From: Candidatus Brocadia sinica JPN1
GTDB lineage: Bacteria; Planctomycetota; Brocadiia; Brocadiales; Brocadiaceae
Length of the DNA: 64,000 nucleotides
Direction: 5' to 3'
Assembly: GCF_000949635.1 (NCBI RefSeq)
Contig: NZ_BAFN01000001.1
Coordinates: forward strand, 2,356,001-2,420,000
This document shows, in pieces, positions 35,338-43,087 of the stretch (positions are counted from its first letter, which is position 1; each line of letters starts with the position of its first letter). The notes beneath the pieces were generated by a model that was given only the letters and a program-made list of their open reading frames with translations, ran no database searches and was not told where the DNA came from. Both the position numbers and the translations under genes were made by a program.

Positions 35338-36543
35338 TTATTCAAATTCCCAGAAGGTAGGTTCTTTCGGCTTGTAGGAAAAGGGAGTGCTTTTGTAGTT
35401 TAATGCATTCTCTAAATGTTTCCAAACAGGGTTTGATTTAGATTGAATATTTTTCAAAACTCTTGTAATTGCCCGATAAACTGCATCATACTTCTTTTTG
35501 TATTGAGGGTTTGAAATTTTATTTGGTGTTTTGAGTTCCTTTTCAATTTGCTCCTTTTCGTACAATAAATTTGCTATATCGATATCGCCTTGGGTTTTTT
35601 TGACAATCTCTAATTTATCGGCGATCTCATTTTCTATTGCACCAAGTCTTGATTTTAGTGTTAAAATATATTCTCCATCTCTCTTTTTTTCCTGCGGTGA
35701 ATATTCACAAACAGTTAAATCTTCCTCAATTGCTTCGGTTGTCTCTTTTTGCCCAGCCCTAATTCCGTTTATCGCCTGATACAGCGCATCCAATGAGAAT
35801 TCAACGGACTGATTTTTTATTAGATGTCGGATATACTCCAAACCTTTGAGATTTGGAAGCGTAAAATCATATTCCCCCAATTTAATAAACCATGATGCAC
35901 CTTCTTTTTTGAAAAAATTTCTTTTTGAATAATCAAGGGTTTCTTCTCCAATTTTAGCCAGCGGTTTTATATCCTCAACGGTTTTAGTCAATCCCTCTAC
36001 AACCCCGAAAGATGCTATTTCTTGCGCCTTTGCTAATAGCTGGACAGCTATTAGCACCTGCTTTAATATACCGGAATCGTCTTCTTTCTCTCGATAATAC
36101 AAAATATCTTCCAGGATGCTCCAAGCTGTCTCTATTGTCAAAACAGCCAATATTTCTACGTCAGTAATTCTTTCGTCTAGCGATGTGCTCTCACTTCTGG
36201 TTATATCAATAGCCTCTTTCCATGCTATATCGGGTGTTGCATCGTATCTATACGGGGAGTACCGATAAAGATATTTTTGCACTGAATAACAGGTTCTTGC
36301 GATAGTTCGGGCTGCTTTTAATTTCCAGTCAGGATATTTACTACATTCTTTTGGAGAGACTTCAAGAAGGATTAAAGGGGATATCTTTGGTGAGTTTTCC
36401 GGTGGTAGGTCTTCTGCTTCAGGCCATGACGTATCGGTTACGTGGAAAAAGGGATTGATACCCCATAAACTTCTTGCCTCTGTTATTATGCCGATACATC
36501 GGCTTGCCGGTGTGTTTGGTGTGTTATCCTCAATCTCTGGCAA
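35338..36543 (-). CDS. Unknown 401-aa protein, probable cargo of the element
   Basis: A large acidic soluble protein with no signal or membrane segment. The N-terminal 200 residues are helical. At about 210-260 a segment (SWFIKLGEYDFTLPNLKGLEYIRHLIKN) resembles a winged-helix-like domain found in some bacterial regulators next to ATPase or TPR domains. The C-terminal part (about 280-380) is a charged helical region, probably coiled coil. It lies outside the replication operon, beside the ASCH and HicAB genes, where satellites often carry accessory genes. No enzymatic motif is visible. Confidence 0.6.
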   Translation of the reverse strand: MPEIEDNTPNTPASRCIGIITEARSLWGINPFFHVTDTSWPEAEDLPPENSPKISPLILLEVSPKECSKYPDWKLKAARTIARTCYSVQKYLYRYSPYRYDATPDIAWKEAIDITRSESTSLDERITDVEILAVLTIETAWSILEDILYYREKEDDSGILKQVLIAVQLLAKAQEIASFGVVEGLTKTVEDIKPLAKIGEETLDYSKRNFFKKEGASWFIKLGEYDFTLPNLKGLEYIRHLIKNQSVEFSLDALYQAINGIRAGQKETTEAIEEDLTVCEYSPQEKKRDGEYILTLKSRLGAIENEIADKLEIVKKTQGDIDIANLLYEKEQIEKELKTPNKISNPQYKKKYDAVYRAITRVLKNIQSKSNPVWKHLENALNYKSTPFSYKPKEPTFWEFE

Positions 36544-36634
36544 ATGCCCAAATAAGGGACACCAGGGATTTTTAAATAAATCATCAACATCGTTTCCTAT
36601 CTGTCATTTCTCCTGAATGACTCTCCAAGATAAA

Positions 36635-36690
36635 AATTAAGGGAAACCGTTGGAGATACGGCTTTTCGCTGATCAGGCTATCCCTTAATT
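36635..36690 (-). terminator. Possible terminator after the ASCH gene
   Basis: Ten-base perfect arms (AATTAAGGGA / TCCCTTAATT) enclose a 36-base loop. In the leftward direction the last arm runs into TTAATTTTTATC, a weak T-rich end. The loop is long for a simple terminator, so another structured role is possible. Confidence 0.4.
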
Positions 36691-36694
36691 GCAT

Positions 36695-37036
36695 TTAATG
36701 TTGAAATTCAATATGAAAAAATCCAAGCTTTCCCTTAACTGGAAATGCTTTTATTTTGCGTATATTTGCCAGTTCCCATGCGTATAATCCTGGTTCATAT
36801 CCGCAACAAGCAAGCTTAGCATCTTTTTTCATGAAGGGTCGACAACCTACTATTTCAGCAATAGCTACGGCATGACCAAGTGGCAATTCGCCGATCTTCG
36901 GAAATTTGGAAGAGCAAAGGAGTATATCTCCTCGTATTTTCGTCTGCCATGAGCGGATTTCGAGTGTTTTTTTGCCCTCTAAAATCCAGCCGATAAAAGG
37001 TTGTTTTATTGAAATTGCTTTCACTGTATCATCCAC
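36695..37036 (-). CDS. ASCH domain protein
   Basis: A 113-aa single-domain protein of the ASCH superfamily (PUA-like fold). The pattern KAISIKQPFIGWILEGKKTLEIRSW, then RGDILLCSS and GHAVAIAEIVGCR, is characteristic. ASCH proteins bind RNA or modified nucleosides, and some are ribonucleases or N4-acetylcytidine amidohydrolases. They are frequent in phages and mobile elements. The catalytic Lys/Glu pair of the amidohydrolases could correspond to GKKTLE, but the activity here is not shown. Confidence 0.85.
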   Translation of the reverse strand: MDDTVKAISIKQPFIGWILEGKKTLEIRSWQTKIRGDILLCSSKFPKIGELPLGHAVAIAEIVGCRPFMKKDAKLACCGYEPGLYAWELANIRKIKAFPVKGKLGFFHIEFQH

Positions 37037-37117
37037 TCAGGAATGTGACCTTTTTGGGAGCTACCGTATCCCTTTTTTTACCACGTAAACATCAATCGAA
37101 ACGCTTCCAGTGCCTTC

Positions 37118-37321
37118 CTATTGCGTTCTATCGCTAATTTTACCGTATCCCTTCGACTTCCAATCCCGGTCGTAGATCGTAATATATCCGTTTTCAATAA
37201 TCACATGCTCTTTAACGCGCCCCTGGGTGTCGTAAACATCGATTACTCTGCGCTCCTGTCGGAATTCGGTGACGGTTCCACAACCGGCTATCAAAAGACA
37301 CAGGATTATTGCAAATCTCAT
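37118..37321 (-). CDS. Small lipoprotein of the element
   Basis: A 67-aa lipoprotein with a short signal (MRFAIILCLLIAGC), Cys 14 being the acylation site. The mature part is polar (VIDVYDTQGRVKEHVIIENG) and ends at SDRTQ. A GAGGATTT site precedes the ATG. Mobile-element lipoproteins of this size can act in superinfection exclusion or as lysis spanins; nothing here decides between these. Confidence 0.6.
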   Translation of the reverse strand: MRFAIILCLLIAGCGTVTEFRQERRVIDVYDTQGRVKEHVIIENGYITIYDRDWKSKGYGKISDRTQ

Positions 37322-37356
37322 GATAAATCCTCAGCTACATAACCGTTACAAAAGAC

Positions 37357-37701
37357 TCAATCTTTATGCACCAGTTCTTTTTCAATTGCCTTTTGGATAA
37401 GCCTATTTAATGTCGTACCCATAGACTTAGCCCTTTCTACGGCCATTCTATGAAGCTCCGGGGATATACGAACATTAAAGCCACCTTTGTATGATTTCAA
37501 AGGTTCTTTATTCATTTTTTTGCAAAGGTCAAGGTAGTCGTCCACTTCCTCGTGGAATGCTTTTATCAATTCCTCTACACTATGGCCTTCAAAGGTCACT
37601 AAGTCGTCTATCCCCTCTATTTTCCCATGAAATACCTTGTCCTCTGCACTAAAACGAACGGAACCTATAAAACCCTTGTATGTTAAAACATCTTTTCCCA
37701 T
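37357..37701 (-). CDS. hicB: HicB-family antitoxin
   Basis: A 114-aa antitoxin. The N-terminal partial RNase-H-like fold reads FHGKIEGIDDLVTFEGHSVEELIKAF, then VDDYLDLCKKMNKEP. The C-terminal ribbon-helix-helix domain (FNVRISPELHRMAVERAKSMGTTLNRLIQ) binds DNA and should repress the operon. Its ATG directly follows the hicA stop, and its AAGGGGG site lies inside hicA. Confidence 0.92.
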   Translation of the reverse strand: MGKDVLTYKGFIGSVRFSAEDKVFHGKIEGIDDLVTFEGHSVEELIKAFHEEVDDYLDLCKKMNKEPLKSYKGGFNVRISPELHRMAVERAKSMGTTLNRLIQKAIEKELVHKD

Positions 37702-37959
37702 TTAAATAACCCCCTTATGTTTAAGTATTCTCTCAATATCGTCCAACTGATACCGCTTAAGCTCAGGTCTCGGATGTGGCTTATGAAGTTTAATAATATG
37801 CCCAGTCTCAGGATTCATAAAAGCCACCCTTGACCCCGCCGTCTTGCCTGTACTTATATTCTCATACCCAAAACCAGCCAAAAGCCTTGTAAGCTCATCG
37901 TAGGTAAAATCCTTCGGCTTAGACAAGAAACGTTTCAGTAACTTTTCAAACCTACTCAT
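37702..37959 (-). CDS. hicA: HicA-family mRNA interferase toxin
   Basis: An 85-aa double-stranded RNA-binding-fold toxin that cleaves mRNA. The family pattern is present: DELTRLLAGFGYENISTGKTAGSRVAF then IIKLHKPHPRPELKRYQ, where the His of the HKPHP region (or the preceding strand) is catalytic. Toxin first, antitoxin second is the usual HicAB order. It is the rightmost gene of the element, about 240 bases from the right att repeat, a good place for a stabilising cargo module. Confidence 0.92.
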   Translation of the reverse strand: MSRFEKLLKRFLSKPKDFTYDELTRLLAGFGYENISTGKTAGSRVAFMNPETGHIIKLHKPHPRPELKRYQLDDIERILKHKGVI

Positions 37960-38067
37960 TTACTTATGATAACATTAAAACATTTTAATGCAACTATATT
38001 CTAGTTATATTAAATAGCAAAAGGCATTAACCCTGAAAATGAACGAAAGGTATGTTTTCGAGGTAAG

Positions 38068-38110
38068 AAAAAAGGCCATTAATCCTTGATAGAGTTAACA
38101 GCCTTTTTTA
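38068..38110. terminator. Bidirectional terminator near the right end of the element
   Basis: AAAAAAGGC (38068-38076) pairs with GCCTTTTTT (38101-38109), giving T-runs in both directions. It would insulate the element from transcription entering from the right. Confidence 0.6.
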
Positions 38111-38195
38111 ATTCTGGTGACGGTCTGGTGACGGTGTTTTTGAGGTTCAAAAAGTCATAAGTAGTTACATATACCACACTTAATTTTTTTTGGCG

Positions 38196-38223
38196 GCGGG
38201 TTCAATTCCCGCCGCCTCCACCA
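38196..38223 (+). repeat. Right attachment repeat (ssrA 3'-end copy)
   Basis: Exact 28-base copy of 29200-29227. No tmRNA body precedes it, so it is a non-functional fragment marking the element's right boundary. The sequence after it (from 38224) was probably the original flank of ssrA. Confidence 0.93.
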
Positions 38224-38373
38224 ATTAAGTTATTTAAAAGTAATAACTTGCAAATTTTAAGTTGTAAAAAATAACGTTTCCGATGTGTCCCCAAATTCAT
38301 GTAAGGTAAAGGTTTTTGTTGAAATAAAAATGGTCGTAGTTGGAAAGAGATAATAGGGGTAATGAACTATTCT

Positions 38374-38410
38374 AAAGGGCAACACTTATGCGATATTGCC
38401 CTTTATTTTT
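38374..38410 (+). terminator. Intrinsic terminator, possibly the original ssrA terminator
   Basis: AAAGGGCAA (38374-38382) pairs with TTGCCCTTT (38396-38404), followed by ATTTTT. No gene precedes it now. Before insertion of the element it would have lain about 150 bases after the ssrA end. Confidence 0.55.
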
Positions 38411-38464
38411 GGTAAGTATAAGAAATAGGGGTTCTGTGTCCTTAAGCAGATAGGGGGTATCCCC

Positions 38465-38584
38465 AGAAGTATCACATCAAACATTCAACATAGGAATCGG
38501 CTTCTGCAAACGTGCTTCTCAGATGAAGATTATAGGGATACCTATGGCGATCTCCATGTTCGTGCTGTTTGTACAAACCTTTGA
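38465..38584 (+). pseudogene. REP-associated tyrosine transposase fragment (N-terminal region)
   Basis: The frame reads RSITSNIQHRNRLLQTCFSD then EDYRDTYGDL and stops at 38582. It resembles the start of Y1/IS200-like REP-associated transposases, which typically read HVTQRGNRRQ then FFSDEDY. The upstream start and all catalytic parts are missing, so this is a dead fragment. Confidence 0.6.
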
Positions 38585-38621
38585 GAATATCATCGGTAAC
38601 CTGCTATATAAAATTGGGTAG

Positions 38622-38647
38622 GATGGGTTAAATGAAATGAACCCGTC
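38622..38647. repeat. REP-like imperfect palindrome
   Basis: GATGGGTT and AACCCGTC arms around a 10-base centre, one wobble pair. It has the form of the palindromes mobilised by REP-associated transposases, and a fragment of such a transposase lies 38 bases upstream. Confidence 0.55.
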
Positions 38648-39149
38648 GGCACAATAATCATGCCGGGGGGGCGCTTCCAGAGTGGGTTAAATGAACTTTT
38701 TTTGCTTCAAAAGTGGGTAAGAACTGTTATAAATTGCCATTTTTTGCACGTGTTTTGTCGCTTTTTAGCCCATAAAGTGGGGAATAAATCTCACGAAATA
38801 GGGTGAAATTGCCTATTTGACCCAGTCTGTTCGCTTCTCCCAACCCACAAAACTTCTTAATTTTTACCAACAATTCCATTCATCTGTGATAATTTCTTTG
38901 CCTATTATTTTTTCTACTTTTTGTATCATCATTCGAAGCTGAAGAATAGAGCATTCAGTATCTCCAATTATGGCAATATAATATCAACTTTTTAATGTCG
39001 TTCACTATAGTTGCCTGATGCCTTCAATCGGTAATTGGCAGATCGGTTGAATGAACCTGCTGAATTTCCGGATTCTTTGTCTCTTGACATCATTCATTTG
39101 TATATATATTATATGAGTATTAATTGTATGTCTGTTATGGAGGTAATAG

Positions 39150-39389
39150 ATGGGCTTACTAAAAAAATTGAATTTTTTTATAGAAGAAGATGTTCGCAAG
39201 GATCTGGATGAATTAGTGCCAGCCGGACAGAAAAGCAAGACAATCAATGAGGCGTTGCGGAAGGAGTTGCTCAGAATACGGCGAGAAAAGGTTACGGAAA
39301 AGCTTGTATTGTTAAAATCCAGGGGGCCAAAAGTTTCACAAAAAGAAATCGTTAAGCTTTTGAAGCAGAACAGGAACCGGAAAAGATGA
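39150..39389 (+). CDS. VapB-like antitoxin
   Basis: A 79-aa basic protein in front of a PIN toxin with a 4-base overlap (ATGA). The N-terminal half (LLKKLNFFIEEDVRKDLDEL, then SKTINEALRKELLRIRR) fits a ribbon-helix-helix DNA-binding domain. The C-terminal tail should wrap the toxin. It is assigned as antitoxin mainly by its position and size. Confidence 0.8.
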   Translation: MGLLKKLNFFIEEDVRKDLDELVPAGQKSKTINEALRKELLRIRREKVTEKLVLLKSRGPKVSQKEIVKLLKQNRNRKR

Positions 39390-39793
39390 AAATATTTGTG
39401 CCGGATGCCTCTATAATCCTGAAATGGGTGCTTGAAGATGGAGAAAGCAACCGTGATAATGCAACGGCGCTTCTTAGGGGATGGGTAGAACAAGAGCACG
39501 AGTTTGTCGTTCCGTCTCTTTGGCTTTACGAAGTTGGAAACGTTTTGGGTATAAAAAGATCAAAAGATGCTGAAAAGATAGTGGGAATTCTGCTTGAATA
39601 TGAGTTTAAGGAAATGAAAATTACAAAAGATGTTACCAGCATTGCATTTGCATTGATGAAAGAATATAGAGGAGCTACCTTTTACGATACAATATACCAC
39701 GCAGTAGCTATACGGAATAAAGGAGCCATGGTCACTGCAGATAAAACCTATTATGATATGGCAAAGGATAAAGGTTCGATACTATTGCTCTGA
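39386..39793 (+). CDS. PIN-domain ribonuclease toxin (VapC-like)
   Basis: A 135-aa PIN-fold nuclease. The acidic metal-binding residues are in place: D7 (VPDASI), E49 (LYEVGN), D101 (ATFYDTIYHAVA) and D119 (VTADKTYY). VapC toxins cleave tRNA or rRNA until bound by VapB. It overlaps the antitoxin gene by 4 bases. The pair sits between two decayed transposase fragments, which suggests it arrived on, or was retained with, mobile DNA. Confidence 0.92.
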   Translation: MKIFVPDASIILKWVLEDGESNRDNATALLRGWVEQEHEFVVPSLWLYEVGNVLGIKRSKDAEKIVGILLEYEFKEMKITKDVTSIAFALMKEYRGATFYDTIYHAVAIRNKGAMVTADKTYYDMAKDKGSILLL

Positions 39794-40109
39794 ACCAACT
39801 CATATTAATGAAGGATAACCACCCTGCACTACCCATTCCGACTCTTTAAATTAGAGGAATAATGGGGGATAGACACTATCAATTTGTGTTTTGTTTCTTC
39901 GTCTTGCACTCTGGCAAGGCGCTTACTATTCTCTCATCAATCCGGAAAAAATAGCGTAAGGCGATCTTTGTGATATTGAAAAAACATTTTGACGATAATT
40001 CCTTCTTTGGGTAATATGGTGAACAAAGTTTGGAACAACTACCATTGCAGTACGCGACAGATTCAAACATTTATCCCTCTTTGTCCTGACATTAAATTTT
40101 CCGGTAAAA
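39794..40109. other. Intergenic region between vapC and bioA
   Basis: Contains no intact gene. The right half is occupied by a transposase remnant on the minus strand (39926-40057). The left half shows nothing recognisable. bioA has no obvious strong ribosome-binding site or promoter here. Confidence 0.6.
39926..40057 (-). pseudogene. REP-associated tyrosine transposase fragment (N-terminus)
   Basis: The frame contains SRTAMVVVPNFVHHITQRRNY then RQNVF, which is the N-terminal signature of these transposases (R-x-V-V-P-x-x-x-H-H-I-T-Q-R-x-N-x-R-Q). The similarity stops soon after, and the frame ends at 39926. It lacks the catalytic Tyr region. It may be a remnant of the same family as the fragment at 38465-38584 but is in the opposite orientation. 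Confidence 0.75.
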
Positions 40110-41465
40110 ATGATCCACAAAACTTATAAAGAACAATTACAAACCTGGGACAAGCAGTATCTTTGGCATCCCTTCACCCAGATGCAGGATTACGTCAAAG
40201 AAATACCCCTGATCATTGAAGAAGGAAGCGGTGTTTTTCTTAAGGACGTTGATGGAAATGAGTACATTGACGGGATTTCTTCCATGTGGTGCAATCTGCA
40301 CGGCCACCGCAGGAAGGAAATAGACGATGCGATAAAACGACAACTCGATAAGATTGCGCATACCACACTCCTCGGCCCATCCAATATACCGGCCATTGAA
40401 CTAGCGAGAAAACTTGCAGAAATCGCACCGAAAGAACTAACGAAGGTTTTTTATTCAGATAACGGTTCCACCGCGAATGAGGTTGCACTCAAGATGGCCT
40501 TCCAATACTGGCAGCATAGAGGATTGAAAGATAAAACGCAGTTTGTAGCCTTACAATACGGATATCACGGAGATACCATCGGAACTATGGGTGTTGGCGG
40601 TATCGACATATACCATAAGGTCTTCCGACCGCTCTATTTTCAAACTCACTTTGCGCCTTCACCCTATTGTTACCGCTGTCCGCTTGGAAAACAATCCCAA
40701 AATTGTTCACTGGCATGTCTTGAAGGATTAGAAAATATCTTGAAAGGCAGTTCCGACCACATTGCTGCTATGATTATGGAACCCCTGGTGCAAGGAGCCG
40801 GGGGGATAATCACCCATCCAAAAGGTTATCTGTCAGGTGCGCGTGCCTTGTGCAAAAAATATAACGTGCTTTTTATTTTAGACGAGGTACTTACCGGATT
40901 TGGACGGACAGGTGAAATGTTTGCCTGTTTCCATGAAGATATTGTCCCTGATATCATGACGGTGTCCAAAGGCATCAATGGGGGATATATGCCACTGGCC
41001 GCCACACTTGCCACCGAAGAAATTTACCATGCCTTTTTAGGAGAATATTCTCAGCTTAAGACATTTTTTCACGGGCATACCTACACAGGAAATCCTTTAG
41101 GTTGTGCAGCCGGGCTGGCCAGTCTGGAATTATTTGAGCAGGAGCAGATACTGGAAAATTTAGCGCCAAAGATTCAGTATTTACGTGACGGTCTCAGACG
41201 TTTCGGAGCATTAGATCACGCTGGAGATGTCAGACAATGCGGCCTTATCGCAGCTATTGAACTGGTGAAGGACAAATCCACGAAAGAACCCTATCCCTGG
41301 GAAGAACGGGTCGGGATTAAGGTATGTATCGAGGCAAGACAACGTGGCTTGCTTCTGCGACCGCTTGGACATATTCTTGTTCTTATGCCGCCCTTAAGTA
41401 TCAAGATGAACGAATTGGACAGATTTCTCAATATTGTTTACGAATCTATACAACATGCAGTATGA
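40110..41465 (+). CDS. bioA: Adenosylmethionine-8-amino-7-oxononanoate aminotransferase
   Basis: A 451-aa PLP-dependent class III aminotransferase that makes 7,8-diaminopelargonate from KAPA using S-adenosylmethionine, in biotin synthesis. WHPFTQM near the N-terminus is the BioA-specific signature. GSTANEVALKMA binds the cofactor phosphate, ILDEVLTGFGRTG gives the Asp for the pyridine ring, and TVSKGINGGYMP holds the PLP Lys. Other bio genes are not nearby. The C-terminus overlaps the murD start by 11 bases. Confidence 0.95.
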   Translation: MIHKTYKEQLQTWDKQYLWHPFTQMQDYVKEIPLIIEEGSGVFLKDVDGNEYIDGISSMWCNLHGHRRKEIDDAIKRQLDKIAHTTLLGPSNIPAIELARKLAEIAPKELTKVFYSDNGSTANEVALKMAFQYWQHRGLKDKTQFVALQYGYHGDTIGTMGVGGIDIYHKVFRPLYFQTHFAPSPYCYRCPLGKQSQNCSLACLEGLENILKGSSDHIAAMIMEPLVQGAGGIITHPKGYLSGARALCKKYNVLFILDEVLTGFGRTGEMFACFHEDIVPDIMTVSKGINGGYMPLAATLATEEIYHAFLGEYSQLKTFFHGHTYTGNPLGCAAGLASLELFEQEQILENLAPKIQYLRDGLRRFGALDHAGDVRQCGLIAAIELVKDKSTKEPYPWEERVGIKVCIEARQRGLLLRPLGHILVLMPPLSIKMNELDRFLNIVYESIQHAV

Positions 41466-42837
41466 ATTTAAAAAGAAAAAGATCACCGTTATGGGATTAG
41501 GCTTGTTCGGAGGCGGGGTAGGCGTTGCCCAATTTCTTGCAAAGCAAGGCGCTCACGTTACCATAACTGACCTGAGAAATGCAACGGAACTCGCCCCATC
41601 CATAAAACAACTTGAAGGACTTCCTGTTACATACAAACTCGGTGGACACTGCGACGAAGATTTTGTCAATGCGGACATGATTATCGTGAATCCTGCGGTG
41701 CCAAAGGAATCAAGATTCATACAAATCGCAAGAGATAATCACGTCCCCCTGGATACAGAAATAAACATCTTTTTTCAATTATGTCAGGCCCCTATCATTG
41801 GCATTACCGGAAGCAACGGGAAATCAACTACCACTACCCTTACTGGTAAAGTCTTGCAACAGACACAACGTACGACGTGGGTTGGCGGGAATATCGGGAA
41901 ATCACTCCTGTTACACCTTGAAGAAATAAAGCCTTCCGACATTGCGGTCATCGAGCTTTCCAGTTTCCAGCTGGAAGAGCTCCGTACTGCAAAAAAAAGT
42001 CCAGACATCGGCATCGTAACCAATATATCACCCAATCATTTAGACCGGTACTCAAGTATGGACGATTATATTCAAGCAAAGAAAAGCATCATCTTACACC
42101 AAAAACCAGGCGATTATGCGATCCTCAATTATGATGATCCAGAACTGAGAACATGGGAAAAAGAGTGTAAAAGCGCTGTTTTGTGGTACAGCACAAAAGA
42201 CACGTTAACTGAAGGCGCCTTTGTAAAAAATGATACTATCGTCCTCTCTGTGAAGGGTGAGGCGATAGCAATATCATGCTTATCCAGGATCAGGATACCG
42301 GGCATCCATAATCTTCAAAACATTCTTGCTGCCTCCCTGGCAGCCTATCTGACCGGCGCCGGTAAACAATGCGTTGAGGAGGTTGTAACCACCTTTTCTG
42401 GATTAGAACACCGTCTGGAATTTGTGAGGGAGATAAACGGCGTACGATATTACAACGATTCTAAGGCCACTACGCCAGAATCGGCCATGGCTGCCATCAC
42501 GGCATTCCAGACACCGGTAATACTTATTGCCGGTGGATATGACAAAGGCAGTAGTTTCGAGAAATTTGCTGAGACATGTGCAAGACACACCAGGGCTGTT
42601 ATTCTTATCGGGAAAACAGCAAAGAGAATAAAAGAACTCATCCTGCAGAAAAAGACGCAAAAAGAGACCCCGTCAATACTCACACCAAATACCTTCCAGG
42701 AGGCATTTCAGCAGGCACATGTCCTGGCGAAGGCGGGGGATGTTGTATTACTTTCTCCTGCCTGCGCCAGCTACGACATGTTCCTTAACTACGAAGAGCG
42801 TGGAAGGCAATTTAAGGACATGGTGCAATCCTTATGA
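41455..42837 (+). CDS. murD: UDP-N-acetylmuramoylalanine--D-glutamate ligase
   Basis: A 460-aa cytoplasmic ATP-dependent ligase adding D-Glu to UDP-MurNAc-L-Ala in peptidoglycan synthesis. The N-terminal Rossmann-like domain has VMGLGLFGGGVGVAQFL, the ATP loop is GITGSNGKSTTTTL, and FSGLEHRLEFV and YNDSKATTPES are conserved Mur ligase motifs. The ATG at 41455 is chosen over an in-frame TTG at 41434 and still overlaps bioA by 11 bases. It stands apart from any other division or cell-wall gene in the window. Confidence 0.94.
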   Translation: MQYEFKKKKITVMGLGLFGGGVGVAQFLAKQGAHVTITDLRNATELAPSIKQLEGLPVTYKLGGHCDEDFVNADMIIVNPAVPKESRFIQIARDNHVPLDTEINIFFQLCQAPIIGITGSNGKSTTTTLTGKVLQQTQRTTWVGGNIGKSLLLHLEEIKPSDIAVIELSSFQLEELRTAKKSPDIGIVTNISPNHLDRYSSMDDYIQAKKSIILHQKPGDYAILNYDDPELRTWEKECKSAVLWYSTKDTLTEGAFVKNDTIVLSVKGEAIAISCLSRIRIPGIHNLQNILAASLAAYLTGAGKQCVEEVVTTFSGLEHRLEFVREINGVRYYNDSKATTPESAMAAITAFQTPVILIAGGYDKGSSFEKFAETCARHTRAVILIGKTAKRIKELILQKKTQKETPSILTPNTFQEAFQQAHVLAKAGDVVLLSPACASYDMFLNYEERGRQFKDMVQSL

Positions 42838-43087
42838 ACACAGTAGTCCCGCAGAACAAAAAATAAAATCGAATACAGGATAAGCAACGAAATGACAACA
42901 AGACAATCTTTCCAAATTAGTGATTGACAAAAATCGTTCTGAAGCTAATATAGCTCGATATTTTATAGCAGCGTTGTTTATGAATGAATATCATTCGCAG
43001 AGTTTAAAAATTTGTTATCGAGGTAAAACTGTTTTGCCAGAAATGTTTGTCCTGTGTCTCAAAATTCTTTTATGGTAAAGGAACATC

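Larger units (their letters stand above)
29228..38223. mobile_element. 8,996-bp integrative element in ssrA, phage-satellite-like
   Basis: The element is bounded by the 28-bp duplicated ssrA end. An integrase gene lies beside the left boundary, and every supported gene reads leftward. Modules from right to left are: HicAB, small lipoprotein and ASCH protein; a 401-aa unknown; HTH protein, PrimPol-helicase, unknown, PC4-like protein and unknowns; Nu1-like small terminase, 50-aa ORF and a broken cysteine-rich gene; integrase. Integrase, AlpA/MerR-like regulator, primase and small terminase without capsid, portal or large terminase is the layout of phage-inducible satellites. Whether it is mobile now is unknown. 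Confidence 0.85.
38224..39149. other. Intergenic scar region right of the element
   Basis: No intact gene. It holds a terminator-like hairpin (38374-38410) that may once have ended ssrA transcription, a transposase fragment (38465-38584), a REP-like palindrome (38622-38647), a second hairpin around CGGCA/TGCCG just after it, and a repeated GTGGGTTAAATGAAC-type motif near 38694. The last 150 bases should carry the promoter of the VapBC pair. Confidence 0.6.

Noticed and set aside
38161-38223. Possible second tmRNA or tRNA gene at the right att site
   Set aside because: Only the 28-base T-arm/acceptor copy is present; no matching 5' half or anticodon region precedes it, so it is an attachment remnant.
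42924-42954. TTGACA with TATAGC as promoter of the exchanger gene
   Set aside because: The spacer would be 19 bases and the -10 match is weak, so it was not listed as a feature.
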